12,600 bases of DNA from an uncultured Atopobiaceae bacterium (GCA_905235165.1 CAJOKK010000056.1:1-12600); one strand, 5' to 3'. Counted from the first letter of the stretch, positions 1-5,834 are shown. The notes: generated from the letters alone by a model not told the origin. Numbers and translations are program-made.

Positions 1-207
1 CTTTCCCGCGGCTCCGTGATCGCCGATTTCATCATCCGCCGCGCCATCGGCCAGGGCGGCATGGGCACAGTGTATCTGTCCCATCAGATCACCCTCGACC
101 GTCCCGCCGCGCTGATCACCGTGACCGGCTGGCTGGTCATCCACGCCATGTCTCCGGCGCAGCGCAAGTTCCTTGCCGAGATTGACCGAACCGAGAGGGG
201 GATGTGA
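1..207 (+). CDS. Truncated, probably chimeric reading frame: kinase-like N part, BrnT-like C tail
   Basis: The frame is open from the first base and stops at 205-207. Residues encoded by about 1-114 read like the start of a bacterial Ser/Thr protein kinase, with a glycine-rich loop (GQGGMGTVY) followed by LDRPAAL. The next residue of a kinase should be the catalytic Lys of the VAIK motif, but the frame changes character there. The last 30 or so residues (ITVTGWLVIHAMSPAQRK) resemble the C-terminal strand and basic tail of BrnT/RelE-like toxins. A toxin tail fits the RHH gene that starts 2 bases after the stop, the usual BrnT-BrnA order. A toxin truncated by the window edge cannot explain the kinase motif, so either a real fusion or an assembly join near 110-120 is likely. 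Toxin identity is an inference from a short tail. Confidence 0.4.
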   Translation, partial: LSRGSVIADFIIRRAIGQGGMGTVYLSHQITLDRPAALITVTGWLVIHAMSPAQRKFLAEIDRTERGM

Positions 208-208
208 C

Positions 209-505
209 ATGAGCACCTACACCGCAGCGAACGGACAGGACCTCACAGACGAGATGATTGACCGCTGGTGCGAGGCGTACGACCGCGGCGAGTTCCCGGA
301 GGGCGAGCGCACCGTCGGGTGCGTCATCCACGGCAGGCCGCCGCTTTCGGCGGAGGGCACGGCGACCATCTCGATTAAGGTACCCGTGGGCATGAAGAAG
401 GCGCTCGAGCAGCGCGCCGCCGATGCCGGCGTCACGCTCAGCGCGTTCAGCCGGTCGGCCCTCGCGGACAAGCTCATCACCCAGACAAAGATGGCCGCCG
501 GATAA
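209..505 (+). CDS. BrnA-like ribbon-helix-helix protein (putative antitoxin)
   Basis: This is a 98-residue protein. The start at 209 was chosen because GAGAGGGGG lies just upstream and the gene begins 2 bases after the preceding stop. The N-terminal half is acidic (TDEMIDRWCEAYDRGEFPEGE). Residues about 53-90 form a ribbon-helix-helix unit: a strand TISIKVP, then a helix GMKKALEQRAADAG, then a helix LSAFSRSALADKL. RHH proteins bind operator DNA as dimers, and in BrnT-BrnA type modules the RHH protein neutralises the toxin and represses the operon. Coupling to the upstream toxin-like tail fits that role. It could instead be a free-standing RHH regulator. Family assignment is good; antitoxin function is inferred. 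Confidence 0.65.
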   Translation: MSTYTAANGQDLTDEMIDRWCEAYDRGEFPEGERTVGCVIHGRPPLSAEGTATISIKVPVGMKKALEQRAADAGVTLSAFSRSALADKLITQTKMAAG

Positions 506-580
506 TATACGCCCCGCAAGGGCGTCCTGTGCCCTATCCCTCGGGGACTCTTGCGACGGCATCGGCATGGGGCCGGGTCG
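501..580 (+). repeat. 80-bp structured repeat, copy 1
   Basis: This segment starts inside the stop codon region of the RHH gene (GATAATATAC). It aligns without gaps to 2042-2121, with about 10 differences in 80 by eye. It contains small dyads (AGGGC/GCCCT, CCC/GGG) and ends in the 13-mer CGGCATGGGGCCG, which also occurs near 5795. The function is unknown; a structured RNA or origin-related element is possible. Confidence 0.7.
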
Positions 581-596
581 CCCCGCATCGCGGGGC
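580..596. terminator. GC-rich hairpin between convergent genes
   Basis: A perfect 7-bp stem GCCCCGC/GCGGGGC with loop ATC lies between the RHH gene (end 505) and the leftward gene ending at 604. There is no T-tract on either strand, so intrinsic termination is only possible, not clear. Confidence 0.35.
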
Positions 597-603
597 GGCC
601 TCG

Positions 604-1770
604 CTAGGCCAGCTTCCCGAGCTTGATCGCCACCGTCATCAATGACATGTGAATGTATGCGGGGTCACCGCCACGCCTCGACGGCCTGACGACGACCGTC
701 GCGGTCGCCTCGGCCTCGTGGCCACCGCCGTCCCCGTCGTCGTCGGCGGTCGGCGTGGCCACGAGGATGAGCCCCCATCCGTCGGGCAGCATGTCCATCG
801 CGTCCGCCTCGAGCTCGGCTGGGACGGCGAGGTAGCTGTAGTCGACGAAGGGCTCGTACTCGGTGAACTTCTCGTCGCGCAGGAGGTCGTTCCGGTCGAC
901 CTTGACCTCGATGCCGTGCAGGCGAACCTCGTGCCACTCGCACGTCAGGTTCTCGACGAGCAGGAGGTCGATGCGGCGTGCGGCGCGGCTCGTGCCGGTC
1001 CTGACGGGGAACTCCGGCAGCGTGGTGATGGTGCTCTTCGCCTTGGGCGGCCTCTTGCCCGCCAGGAGCCCGTCAGCGCCCCTGGCGCAGTCGTCGACGC
1101 CCGACGTGCCGGGCACGTCACCGCCCTCGAGCAGGGCGCTCGCGAAGCGCCGCCCCCTCTCGTGCGTGCCGGAGATGGCCTCGATGACGTCGACCGCGCT
1201 GAACGACGGCGCCTTGGCGTCCTGCACGTCGGCCTGCTCGCCGCCCTTGGTGTCCGCCCCGCGCCGCCTCGAGGCGACGGAGGCCTTCGCCATCGACCTC
1301 AGCGCGGTCGTGGTCAGCTTGCCGGAGGCGAGCCTCCCGATCAGCTCGTCGCGGCGGCCGAGGTCGTTCCGTGCGACGCTGTCGATGAGGGCGAGCTGCT
1401 CCGCGTAGAGCGTCGCCGACTCGAGCGCCTCGGTGTCAGCTCCCCTCGACGCGCGGTAGTCGATGGCCGTCTGCCACACCTCGCCTGCCCTGTACATCCT
1501 CCATACCAGGGACTCGGCGACCTTGGCGTCATGGGCAGCGAAGTTCTTGACCCACTGGGTGAACGACCTCATGCCCTCCTGCTTGTAGAGCTCCCGCTCC
1601 TTCACGTCATTCAGGAGCCTGTAGACGCTCCTGTACTCGCCCGTCTCCTTCTGCAGGAGGCCGGTCAGCTCCTCCTTGATCTCGGCAAGCTCCTCGACCT
1701 GCCCCGGCTCCCCCTCCATCGCCTGCTCCGTCGCGGCCACGTCGGCCCTCTCCATGCTCGTGTCGTCCAT
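604..1770 (-). CDS. Protein with C-terminal MmcB-like PD-(D/E)XK nuclease domain
   Basis: This is a 388-residue protein. The start at 1770 was preferred over an upstream ATG at 1815 because GGAAGGGAG sits about 7 bases before it. Residues 20-65 are charged and helical. Residues 65-165 (SFTQWVKNF, SLVWRMYRAG, LASGKLTTTALRSMAK) look like a helical, possibly HTH-type DNA-binding region. Residues about 245-340 match the pattern of MmcB-like PD-(D/E)XK folds: D268 in RRIDLLLVE, then E288-V-K290, then RNDLLRDEKFTEYEPFVDYSYLAVP and a late DGWGLI strand. Such domains are nucleases in DNA repair or restriction. The gene stands alone and is read from a palindrome-bearing promoter region at 1811-1875. 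It might serve plasmid maintenance, DNA repair or defence. The nuclease fold is moderately sure; substrate and role are unknown. Confidence 0.6.
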   Translation of the reverse strand: MDDTSMERADVAATEQAMEGEPGQVEELAEIKEELTGLLQKETGEYRSVYRLLNDVKERELYKQEGMRSFTQWVKNFAAHDAKVAESLVWRMYRAGEVWQTAIDYRASRGADTEALESATLYAEQLALIDSVARNDLGRRDELIGRLASGKLTTTALRSMAKASVASRRRGADTKGGEQADVQDAKAPSFSAVDVIEAISGTHERGRRFASALLEGGDVPGTSGVDDCARGADGLLAGKRPPKAKSTITTLPEFPVRTGTSRAARRIDLLLVENLTCEWHEVRLHGIEVKVDRNDLLRDEKFTEYEPFVDYSYLAVPAELEADAMDMLPDGWGLILVATPTADDDGDGGGHEAEATATVVVRPSRRGGDPAYIHMSLMTVAIKLGKLA

Positions 1771-1810
1771 CTTCGCGCTCCCTTCCGTCCATCCCTCCAC
1801 TTTGCAGAAT

Positions 1811-1834
1811 ATCACTCCACACGTGTAGAGTGAT
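1811..1834. promoter_or_regulatory. 24-bp palindrome, probable operator of the nuclease-like gene
   Basis: The 12-base arms ATCACTCCACAC and GTGTAGAGTGAT pair with one mismatch around a central ACACGTGT. It lies about 40 bases upstream of the leftward start at 1770. A half-site CACTCTACAC recurs at 1866-1875 and is the exact reverse complement of 1823-1832. Two related sites in a promoter region suggest a repressor target, possibly autoregulatory. Confidence 0.5.
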
Positions 1835-1945
1835 TGCCCACTACGAACGCCATCGGCTTGCGGGCCACTCTACACGGTGCCGCCCCGCCGCCGCGACGCG
1901 GTAACGAAACTCTCGCCCGTGGCGGTCCTTCTGGATGTGGAGCGC

Positions 1946-1980
1946 TGTACCAAAAATACTTCATTGATAATATATGTCCG
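1946..1980 (+). repeat. 35-bp AT-rich direct repeat, copy 1
   Basis: The shared unit begins TGTACCAAAAATACTT and runs through ATTGATAATATA to GTCC. It differs from copy 2 at only a few positions, with 76 bases from start to start. It could be an iteron or a duplicated promoter. Confidence 0.7.
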
Positions 1981-2021
1981 CGCTGGGACTCCGTTTTGGG
2001 CGCTCTCGCGGAGCATGAGCT

Positions 2022-2056
2022 TGTACCAAAAATACTTTATTGATAATATACGTCCC
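2022..2056 (+). repeat. 35-bp AT-rich direct repeat, copy 2, with promoter-like hexamers
   Basis: This is a near copy of 1946-1980. It contains TTGTAC (2021-2026), a 17-base spacer and TAATAT (2044-2049), which could be a weak sigma-70 promoter reading into the structured rep leader. GATAAT at 2042 is an alternative -10 element. Confidence 0.55.
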
Positions 2057-2121
2057 GTCAGGGCGTCCTGTGCCCTGCCCCTCGGGGGCTCTCGCGGCAG
2101 CATCGGCATGGGGCCGGGGCG
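2042..2121 (+). repeat. 80-bp structured repeat, copy 2
   Basis: This aligns without gaps to 501-580. It carries a GCCCC-TCG-GGGGC stem at 2077-2089 and runs into the hairpin at 2094-2163. Copy 2 is preceded by the AT-rich repeat, which copy 1 lacks, so copy 1 may be a translocated fragment. Confidence 0.7.
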
Positions 2122-2163
2122 GCCCCGCCGAGCCAGGCCCCGGGCCGATGCCGATGCTGCCGC
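2094..2163. repeat. Long inverted repeat (16-bp perfect arms) in the rep leader
   Basis: The arm GCGGCAGCATCGGCAT (2094-2109) is exactly inverted at 2148-2163. The 38 bases between are very GC-rich and can pair further (GGGGCC with GGCCCC). This would make a very stable cruciform or RNA hairpin about 175 bases upstream of the rep start. Confidence 0.75.
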
Positions 2164-2200
2164 ACGTCCGGTTCGGTGGTGGCGTAGGGAGGGGCCGTGA

Positions 2201-2241
2201 GCGTTGTTGGAAACTCGTGTCCTTCGAGTTTTCTACAACGC
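2201..2241. promoter_or_regulatory. 17-bp dyad upstream of rep
   Basis: The arms GCGTTGTTGGAAACTCG (2201-2217) and CGAGTTTTCTACAACGC (2225-2241) pair at 15 of 17 positions around a 7-base loop. One of the two mismatches would be a G-U pair in RNA. It lies 97 bases before the rep start, suited to a Rep-binding dyad or a leader hairpin controlling rep expression. Confidence 0.6.
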
Positions 2242-2338
2242 GGAGTGCCCCGACCGGTTCCGCGCATGCGGCGGGAGGGCTGGGGGCGGCATTTCTCTTT
2301 TTCGGTTCCTTTTTCTCTTTCGATGGGAGGCGGTCAGC

Positions 2339-3880
2339 ATGGCGGACGGAAGGGTCGTTGCGCCCAAGGATTGGGAGGCGCTCCGCAAGGAGAACGCCGA
2401 TAAAAATCAGGCCTTCATGTTTCGCGAGCACCCCTGGATGTACACCGATGCGCTCGACTTCTACAAGGACATCTTCCCCAAGGGATTCCTGCAGGACGAG
2501 GGAGAGGCCGACGGTGACGGCAGACCGAACGCCATCGCGCTCGAGATATGCGGCGAGAGGCAGAAGGACGGGAGCCTCAAGAGCGTCGCCCATCGGCACA
2601 CGCTGACGGACGGCCTGCCGCAGCTCAAGGCGATCCGCGAGAGGAGCATGGAGGAAAACAGCTTCTGCTTCATGTCGCCCATCTCATACTTTGGCAAGGC
2701 GAGGACGGCGGCAAATGCCCGCTTCCTGCATGCGGTGGCTGTCGACCTCGACGGCGTCGGAATGGAACAGCTCGACTTCGTGCTCGGCTGGTGCGAGAAC
2801 CCCTTCGTCGGCACGCCGTGCGACTACATCGTCAACTCGGGAACGGGCCTGCATCTCTACTGGGTACTCGAGGAGCCGGTCCCTCTCATACCGAGATACG
2901 TGCCTGCCCTGCAGCGCCTCAAGCATGACGTGACCGACTACATGTGGAACGAAAGCACGTCGACGTACGACAAGAAACAGTACCAGGGCATCTACCAAGG
3001 ATTCAGGATCCCAAACACGTCGACCAAGCTCAACGGCGCACCGGGAACTCCCAAGCGAAAGAACCCCTATGAGGTGGTCTGCTGGAGGAACCCTGGCAAG
3101 GAGGGCAAGACGCGGCTCAAGGACCTTATGGGGTGGAAGACGAGAGGCGGCCTTCAGAACCCAGACTACCAAGAGCTGGTCGAGCTCATGGAGACGGCGG
3201 GAAAGACGCCCCTTGCCGTGGCACGCAAGAAGTGGCCCGACTGGTACGAGAGGCGCATCGAGGAGGGTTGCGAGAGGGGTTCCTACGTCGTCAAGCGTGA
3301 CCTGTATGACTGGTTCCTCAGGAAGCTTGCGGTTGAGAAGGCCGCGACCGAGGGGCACCGCTACTGGTGCGTGTTCACGCTGGCGAGCTTCGCCAACAAG
3401 TGCGGCATCAGCCATGATGAGCTCGAGGCCGACGCCTTCTCCCTTCTCGACGAGCTCAAGCGGTACGACACGGTCGACAACCCGTTCACCGAGGAGGACG
3501 TGCTGTCTGCGCTTGACGCCTTCGAGGACGGCCGTGCCAACGGTCGCTCCCGTCGCTACACGAGGGCCTTCCTCGAGCGCAGGACGGCAGTCCCGATGCC
3601 ACCGAAAGTGCGACGTAACGGTAGGAAGCAGGAGGACCATCTCGTTCGCGCTAGGTTCTCTCGTGACCTTGACTATCCCGATGGTTCTTGGCGTAACGTC
3701 GACGGCCGCCCTAAAGGCAGTCCCAACAAATCGCATCCAAAGCGTGACGCCATCATCGCCTACGCCGCCGCCCATCCCGGTGCCACCCAGCGCGAGATCG
3801 CGGAGGTGCTGGGCTTCTCGAAGACCACCGTCAACAAGTGGCTCAAGGACTGGCGAGACGAGGCGTCTGCGCCCGAATGA
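2339..3880 (+). CDS. Plasmid replication initiator with AEP-type primase domain and C-terminal HTH
   Basis: This is a 513-residue protein. The start at 2339 has GGGAGG 7-8 bases upstream; an ORF extension to 2204 runs through the upstream dyad and is unlikely to be translated. Residues about 100-235 fit an archaeo-eukaryotic primase-type fold: VAVDLDGV with metal-binding D136 and D138, SGTGLHLYW at 167-175 with H172, and the late basic motif QGFRIPNTSTK at 220-230. The C-terminal HTH (residues about 482-505, TQREIAEVLGFSKTTVNKWL) would bind DNA. Proteins of this layout start replication on mobile elements by priming at an origin. The structured region upstream fits an origin or a copy-control leader. 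Repeats also lie downstream (3903-4314), so the origin could be on either side. A primase role outside replication initiation is an alternative. Confidence 0.75.
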   Translation: MADGRVVAPKDWEALRKENADKNQAFMFREHPWMYTDALDFYKDIFPKGFLQDEGEADGDGRPNAIALEICGERQKDGSLKSVAHRHTLTDGLPQLKAIRERSMEENSFCFMSPISYFGKARTAANARFLHAVAVDLDGVGMEQLDFVLGWCENPFVGTPCDYIVNSGTGLHLYWVLEEPVPLIPRYVPALQRLKHDVTDYMWNESTSTYDKKQYQGIYQGFRIPNTSTKLNGAPGTPKRKNPYEVVCWRNPGKEGKTRLKDLMGWKTRGGLQNPDYQELVELMETAGKTPLAVARKKWPDWYERRIEEGCERGSYVVKRDLYDWFLRKLAVEKAATEGHRYWCVFTLASFANKCGISHDELEADAFSLLDELKRYDTVDNPFTEEDVLSALDAFEDGRANGRSRRYTRAFLERRTAVPMPPKVRRNGRKQEDHLVRARFSRDLDYPDGSWRNVDGRPKGSPNKSHPKRDAIIAYAAAHPGATQREIAEVLGFSKTTVNKWLKDWRDEASAPE

Positions 3881-3902
3881 GACCGTCGAATGTGGGCTGG
3901 TC

Positions 3903-3997
3903 GCAGGTTTTCCGGCCACTTACACCGGGGCACTTTTTTGAGGGCCTTAAAACGCCTTAGAACAAGCCGTTTGCCTGCGCATACGCTCGCAGGGTGC
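3903..3997 (+). repeat. 95-bp direct repeat flanking a small gene, copy A
   Basis: This aligns without gaps to 4220-4314 (offset 317). The 3' half is nearly identical (CCTTAAAACGCCTTAGAAC and onward) and carries a CCTGCG/CGCAGG hairpin at 3974-3993. The 5' part, read in the matching frame, gives AGFPATYTGALF and a stop. That parallels the end of the 76-residue protein (ANSPANHTGPKF and a stop), so copy A looks like the remnant 3' end of a related gene. Confidence 0.8.
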
Positions 3998-4027
3998 GGA
4001 TGGGTGCATGGATGGACGGAGGGGCAG

Positions 4028-4258
4028 ATGAACGTGGAGCGAATGGACTTCGAGTCGATGGAGGCGCTGCTTGACAGCGCGAGGCCGCGCAAGGAGAGCC
4101 TGCCAACGGGCATCGCCCGCGCAACCTACCTCGGGATGATTGCCGCAATCGAGACGCTTGGCATCGAGTGGTGCCAGCTCGAAAGCGGCCAGCACGTGCT
4201 CCTGGGCGTCGCGGCGGCCGCAAATTCCCCGGCCAACCATACCGGCCCAAAATTCTAG
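4028..4258 (+). CDS. Small orphan protein (76 aa) between direct repeats
   Basis: The start at 4028 has GGAGGGGCAG immediately upstream, a strong ribosome binding site. The N-terminal half is acidic to mixed (MNVERMDFESMEALLDSARPRKES). The middle (IARATYLGMIAAIETLGIEWCQLESGQHVLLGVAA) predicts one amphipathic helix and two strands. There is no signal peptide or clear membrane segment. I do not recognise the family. The last 12 codons lie inside direct repeat B, and a matching peptide end occurs in copy A upstream, so this gene probably arrived as, or duplicated with, a cassette. Its position between rep and the anti-CRISPR-like unit leaves a regulatory or anti-defence role open, but nothing shows it. 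Confidence 0.6.
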   Translation: MNVERMDFESMEALLDSARPRKESLPTGIARATYLGMIAAIETLGIEWCQLESGQHVLLGVAAAANSPANHTGPKF

Positions 4259-4314
4259 GGGCCTTAAAACGCCTTAGAACGAGCCGTTTACCTGCGGAAA
4301 CGCTCGCAGGGTGC
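4220..4314 (+). repeat. 95-bp direct repeat flanking a small gene, copy B
   Basis: This is the second copy of 3903-3997. It covers the last 12 codons of the 76-residue gene and its 3' flank, including the CCTGCG/CGCAGG stem at 4291-4310. Homologous recombination between the copies would delete the small gene. Confidence 0.8.
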
Positions 4315-4325
4315 ATTTGTCGCAC

Positions 4326-4358
4326 AAAAAGGGGGACCCGTCCGACCGACGGGCCCCC
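4326..4358 (-). terminator. Intrinsic terminator of the AcrVA2-like transcription unit
   Basis: On the minus strand, GGGGG-CCC-GTC-type arms (4348-4358 with 4331-4342, one bulged base, 5-base loop) are followed by five T (4330-4326). It ends leftward transcripts from the gene at 5554-4499. Its stem abuts the second CRISPR-like repeat, so that repeat and the terminator form two stacked hairpins at the RNA 3' end. Confidence 0.8.
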
Positions 4359-4382
4359 ATCCCCGCGTTTGCGGGGAACAGT
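4354..4382 (-). CRISPR. Solitary type I-E CRISPR-like repeat, distal copy
   Basis: Read on the minus strand, the core is TGTTCCCCGCA-AA-CGCGGGGATG (4380-4358). It forms the 7-bp stem TCCCCGC/GCGGGGA with loop AAAC, the hairpin geometry of type I-E repeats cleaved by Cas6e. It matches the proximal copy at 21 of 23 core positions. It is not part of a regular array: the gap to the other 29-base copy is 74 bases, not 32-33, and no cas gene is present in the window. It merges directly into the intrinsic terminator. Confidence 0.65.
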
Positions 4383-4456
4383 TTGGACCTTCGCGCCTCG
4401 CCGGACGTGTGCCGCCTCGCATCATCTGCGGTGCGCCCAAGTACGACGACTTGCAT

Positions 4457-4485
4457 GGGGTCATCCCCGCGCCTGCGGGGAACAT
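4457..4485 (-). CRISPR. Solitary type I-E CRISPR-like repeat, proximal copy
   Basis: This is 29 bases long, the type I-E repeat length. Read on the minus strand it is ATGTTCCCCGCA-GG-CGCGGGGATGACCCC, with stem TCCCCGC/GCGGGGA and loop AGGC. Cas6e-type cleavage 3' of the stem would leave the 8-base handle ATGACCCC. It starts only 13 bases after the stop codon of the AcrVA2-like gene, so it lies in that gene's 3' UTR. This placement suggests an RNA mimic of host crRNA repeats rather than an adaptive array. Confidence 0.7.
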
Positions 4486-4498
4486 GCTGACGATGGTA

Positions 4499-5554
4499 TC
4501 ACGAAAAGCGGTGGCCGACGTTGCCGGTCGCCTCATCGGCGAGACCCTTGTTCACGAGCGTCGGGGGTATCCAGTGCGCCACGAGCTTGCGGTCGCCCTC
4601 CCTGGGCCCCGTCCAGAAGCGGTGCCAGTGGCCGCGACGCACGTGCGGGCGAACCGTCCTGCGTCCCTCGCCGTCCCCGTGGTCGCCCTTGCCTGCCGCC
4701 CCGTCCACGTAGCGGCGATACTCCCGATAGGACTCGGTCCAGCGGAAGCCCGCCTCGTGGATCGTGGCACGGGACATGCGCCTCGCCTTCGCGGGGTTCT
4801 TGGGGACGGGCCCGGGTGCGTAGGTCGTACGGACCTCGGCGTTGTCGGCGCAGAGGAAGGCCAGAATCGACATCTTCTGGGCTTTGGTCAGGCCGTCCCT
4901 GTTCCTTTCCGGGATGAGGCCGAAGCTCCGGGCCATGGTCGCGAATCGGTGGGCGGACTCCGGCGTCGCCCGCGCCGCCAGCCACGCCCCCAAGTCGTCG
5001 GCCTGCCACGTGGCATAGCCCTCTGACGGGACGAAGCCGATGTCAATCACGTCCTCGTACCCATCCGCAGCGAGGAACTCCGCAAGGAACTTCACGAGGC
5101 CCGCCATGCCCGTGGCCCCGTGGCTGTCGAGGCCCAGCACCTCGGCCGTCCGGGCTATGCCCTCGACCACGTGGCCGAATGTGGTGAACGCGACCGCCCG
5201 CGCGTCGGACGTCGACGGCATCTCCACGAGGAAGAGGGGCCAGGGCAGCCCGCCCTCGGCGGCAAGGCCCTCGGCAAGCCCCTCGGACGGCTCCGTGCCC
5301 AGCACGTCCTCGAGCAGCGGCTCAGACATGCGTACGATGTGGCCGCGACCGTCCAACAACTCAGCCGCCGCGCAGAGGGTCATCAGGCCCCCCATGACAT
5401 AGGCCGCCGTGCGCCTCAGCTCTCGGTCACCCATCTTGTCGACATCCGCCTCGACCACCGACATCGCGAGCCAGTCGACGAAGAGGCCCGCGCCGTCTCG
5501 GGCCTCTTCGGCCCACCTCTCCAGCGGGTGCTTCCTTACCCTTGTCGCGCCCAT
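4499..5554 (-). CDS. AcrVA2-like anti-CRISPR family protein
   Basis: This is a 351-residue protein. The start at 5554 has GGGGAGG about 8 bases upstream; a GTG at 5569 is the alternative. The C-terminal block at residues about 302-337 (RPHVRRGHWHRFW, then a charged turn, then HWIPPTLVN) matches, as I recall it, the conserved tail of Moraxella AcrVA2 (RPHIRRGHWHGYWQG, then WQPAVFVN) and its many plasmid and phage relatives. Overall length is also close to AcrVA2 (about 320 residues). The N-terminal two thirds is helical and acidic and I cannot match it motif by motif. AcrVA2 lowers Cas12a levels by acting during Cas12a synthesis; whether this relative targets Cas12a or another protein is unknown. 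Two type I-E CRISPR-like repeats and a terminator follow the stop codon, strengthening an anti-CRISPR reading of the unit. Confidence 0.6.
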   Translation of the reverse strand: MGATRVRKHPLERWAEEARDGAGLFVDWLAMSVVEADVDKMGDRELRRTAAYVMGGLMTLCAAAELLDGRGHIVRMSEPLLEDVLGTEPSEGLAEGLAAEGGLPWPLFLVEMPSTSDARAVAFTTFGHVVEGIARTAEVLGLDSHGATGMAGLVKFLAEFLAADGYEDVIDIGFVPSEGYATWQADDLGAWLAARATPESAHRFATMARSFGLIPERNRDGLTKAQKMSILAFLCADNAEVRTTYAPGPVPKNPAKARRMSRATIHEAGFRWTESYREYRRYVDGAAGKGDHGDGEGRRTVRPHVRRGHWHRFWTGPREGDRKLVAHWIPPTLVNKGLADEATGNVGHRFS

Positions 5555-5791
5555 GTGGCCCCTCCCCACGCCTCGTCGGGCAGGAGGCGTCCGGTGGCGA
5601 GCCTCCCGCAGTCACGCCACTATCGCACATGTGGGCGGCACAGGACGCCCTTGCGTCGCCGCTCGCCGATTCGCCGCCTCGCGCGTGCGTGTCCCCCTTC
5701 CCGTGCGCGTGCCACGCGCGGGAGGGCCATTGGAGGCCGCCAAGGGCCGCCGACGGCACGACGGGCGGCCATGCCGTACCTTGCCCGCAAA

Positions 5792-5810
5792 GGGCGGCAT
5801 GGGGCCGCCC
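5792..5810 (+). promoter_or_regulatory. Hairpin just upstream of the 207-residue orphan gene
   Basis: GGGCGGC and GCCGCCC pair perfectly around ATGGG, 24 bases before the chosen start. It includes the 13-mer CGGCATGGGGCCG also found in the 80-bp repeats near 563 and 2104. It may affect translation. The rest of the divergent intergenic region (5555-5834) shows only a CACATGTG palindrome near 5626-5636 and no clear promoter hexamers. Confidence 0.35.
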
Positions 5811-5834
5811 GGTGACGGCGAGGAGATGAGGGAC

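Larger units (their letters stand above)
1835..2338. other. Gene-free rep leader / candidate replication origin region
   Basis: About 500 bases carry no convincing gene. In order it holds: the half-operator at 1866-1875; two 35-base AT-rich direct repeats (1946-1980 and 2022-2056); an 80-bp structured repeat (2042-2121), with a shortened degenerate version at 1966-2020; a large GC-rich hairpin (2094-2163); a second dyad (2201-2241); and a pyrimidine-rich stretch (about 2289-2330) before the rep ribosome binding site. AT-rich direct repeats plus hairpins directly upstream of an initiator gene are typical of plasmid origins and copy-control leaders. Which of these it is cannot be decided from sequence alone. 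Confidence 0.5.

Noticed and set aside
649..1833. Long rightward open frame opposite the nuclease-like gene
   Set aside because: It is antisense to a gene with a good start, ribosome binding site and domain motifs. Its composition is the usual high-G+C shadow pattern.
2204..2338. Extension of Rep to a start at 2204
   Set aside because: The extra 45 residues run through the upstream dyad and pyrimidine-rich stretch, without a good ribosome binding site; 2339 has GGGAGG.
2684..3919. Long leftward open frame opposite rep
   Set aside because: The rep frame has primase and HTH motifs; the reverse frame has none.
4354..4485. A functional CRISPR array
   Set aside because: Only two repeats, a 74-base gap that does not fit I-E spacing, no leader and no cas genes in the window. 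Called solitary repeats instead.
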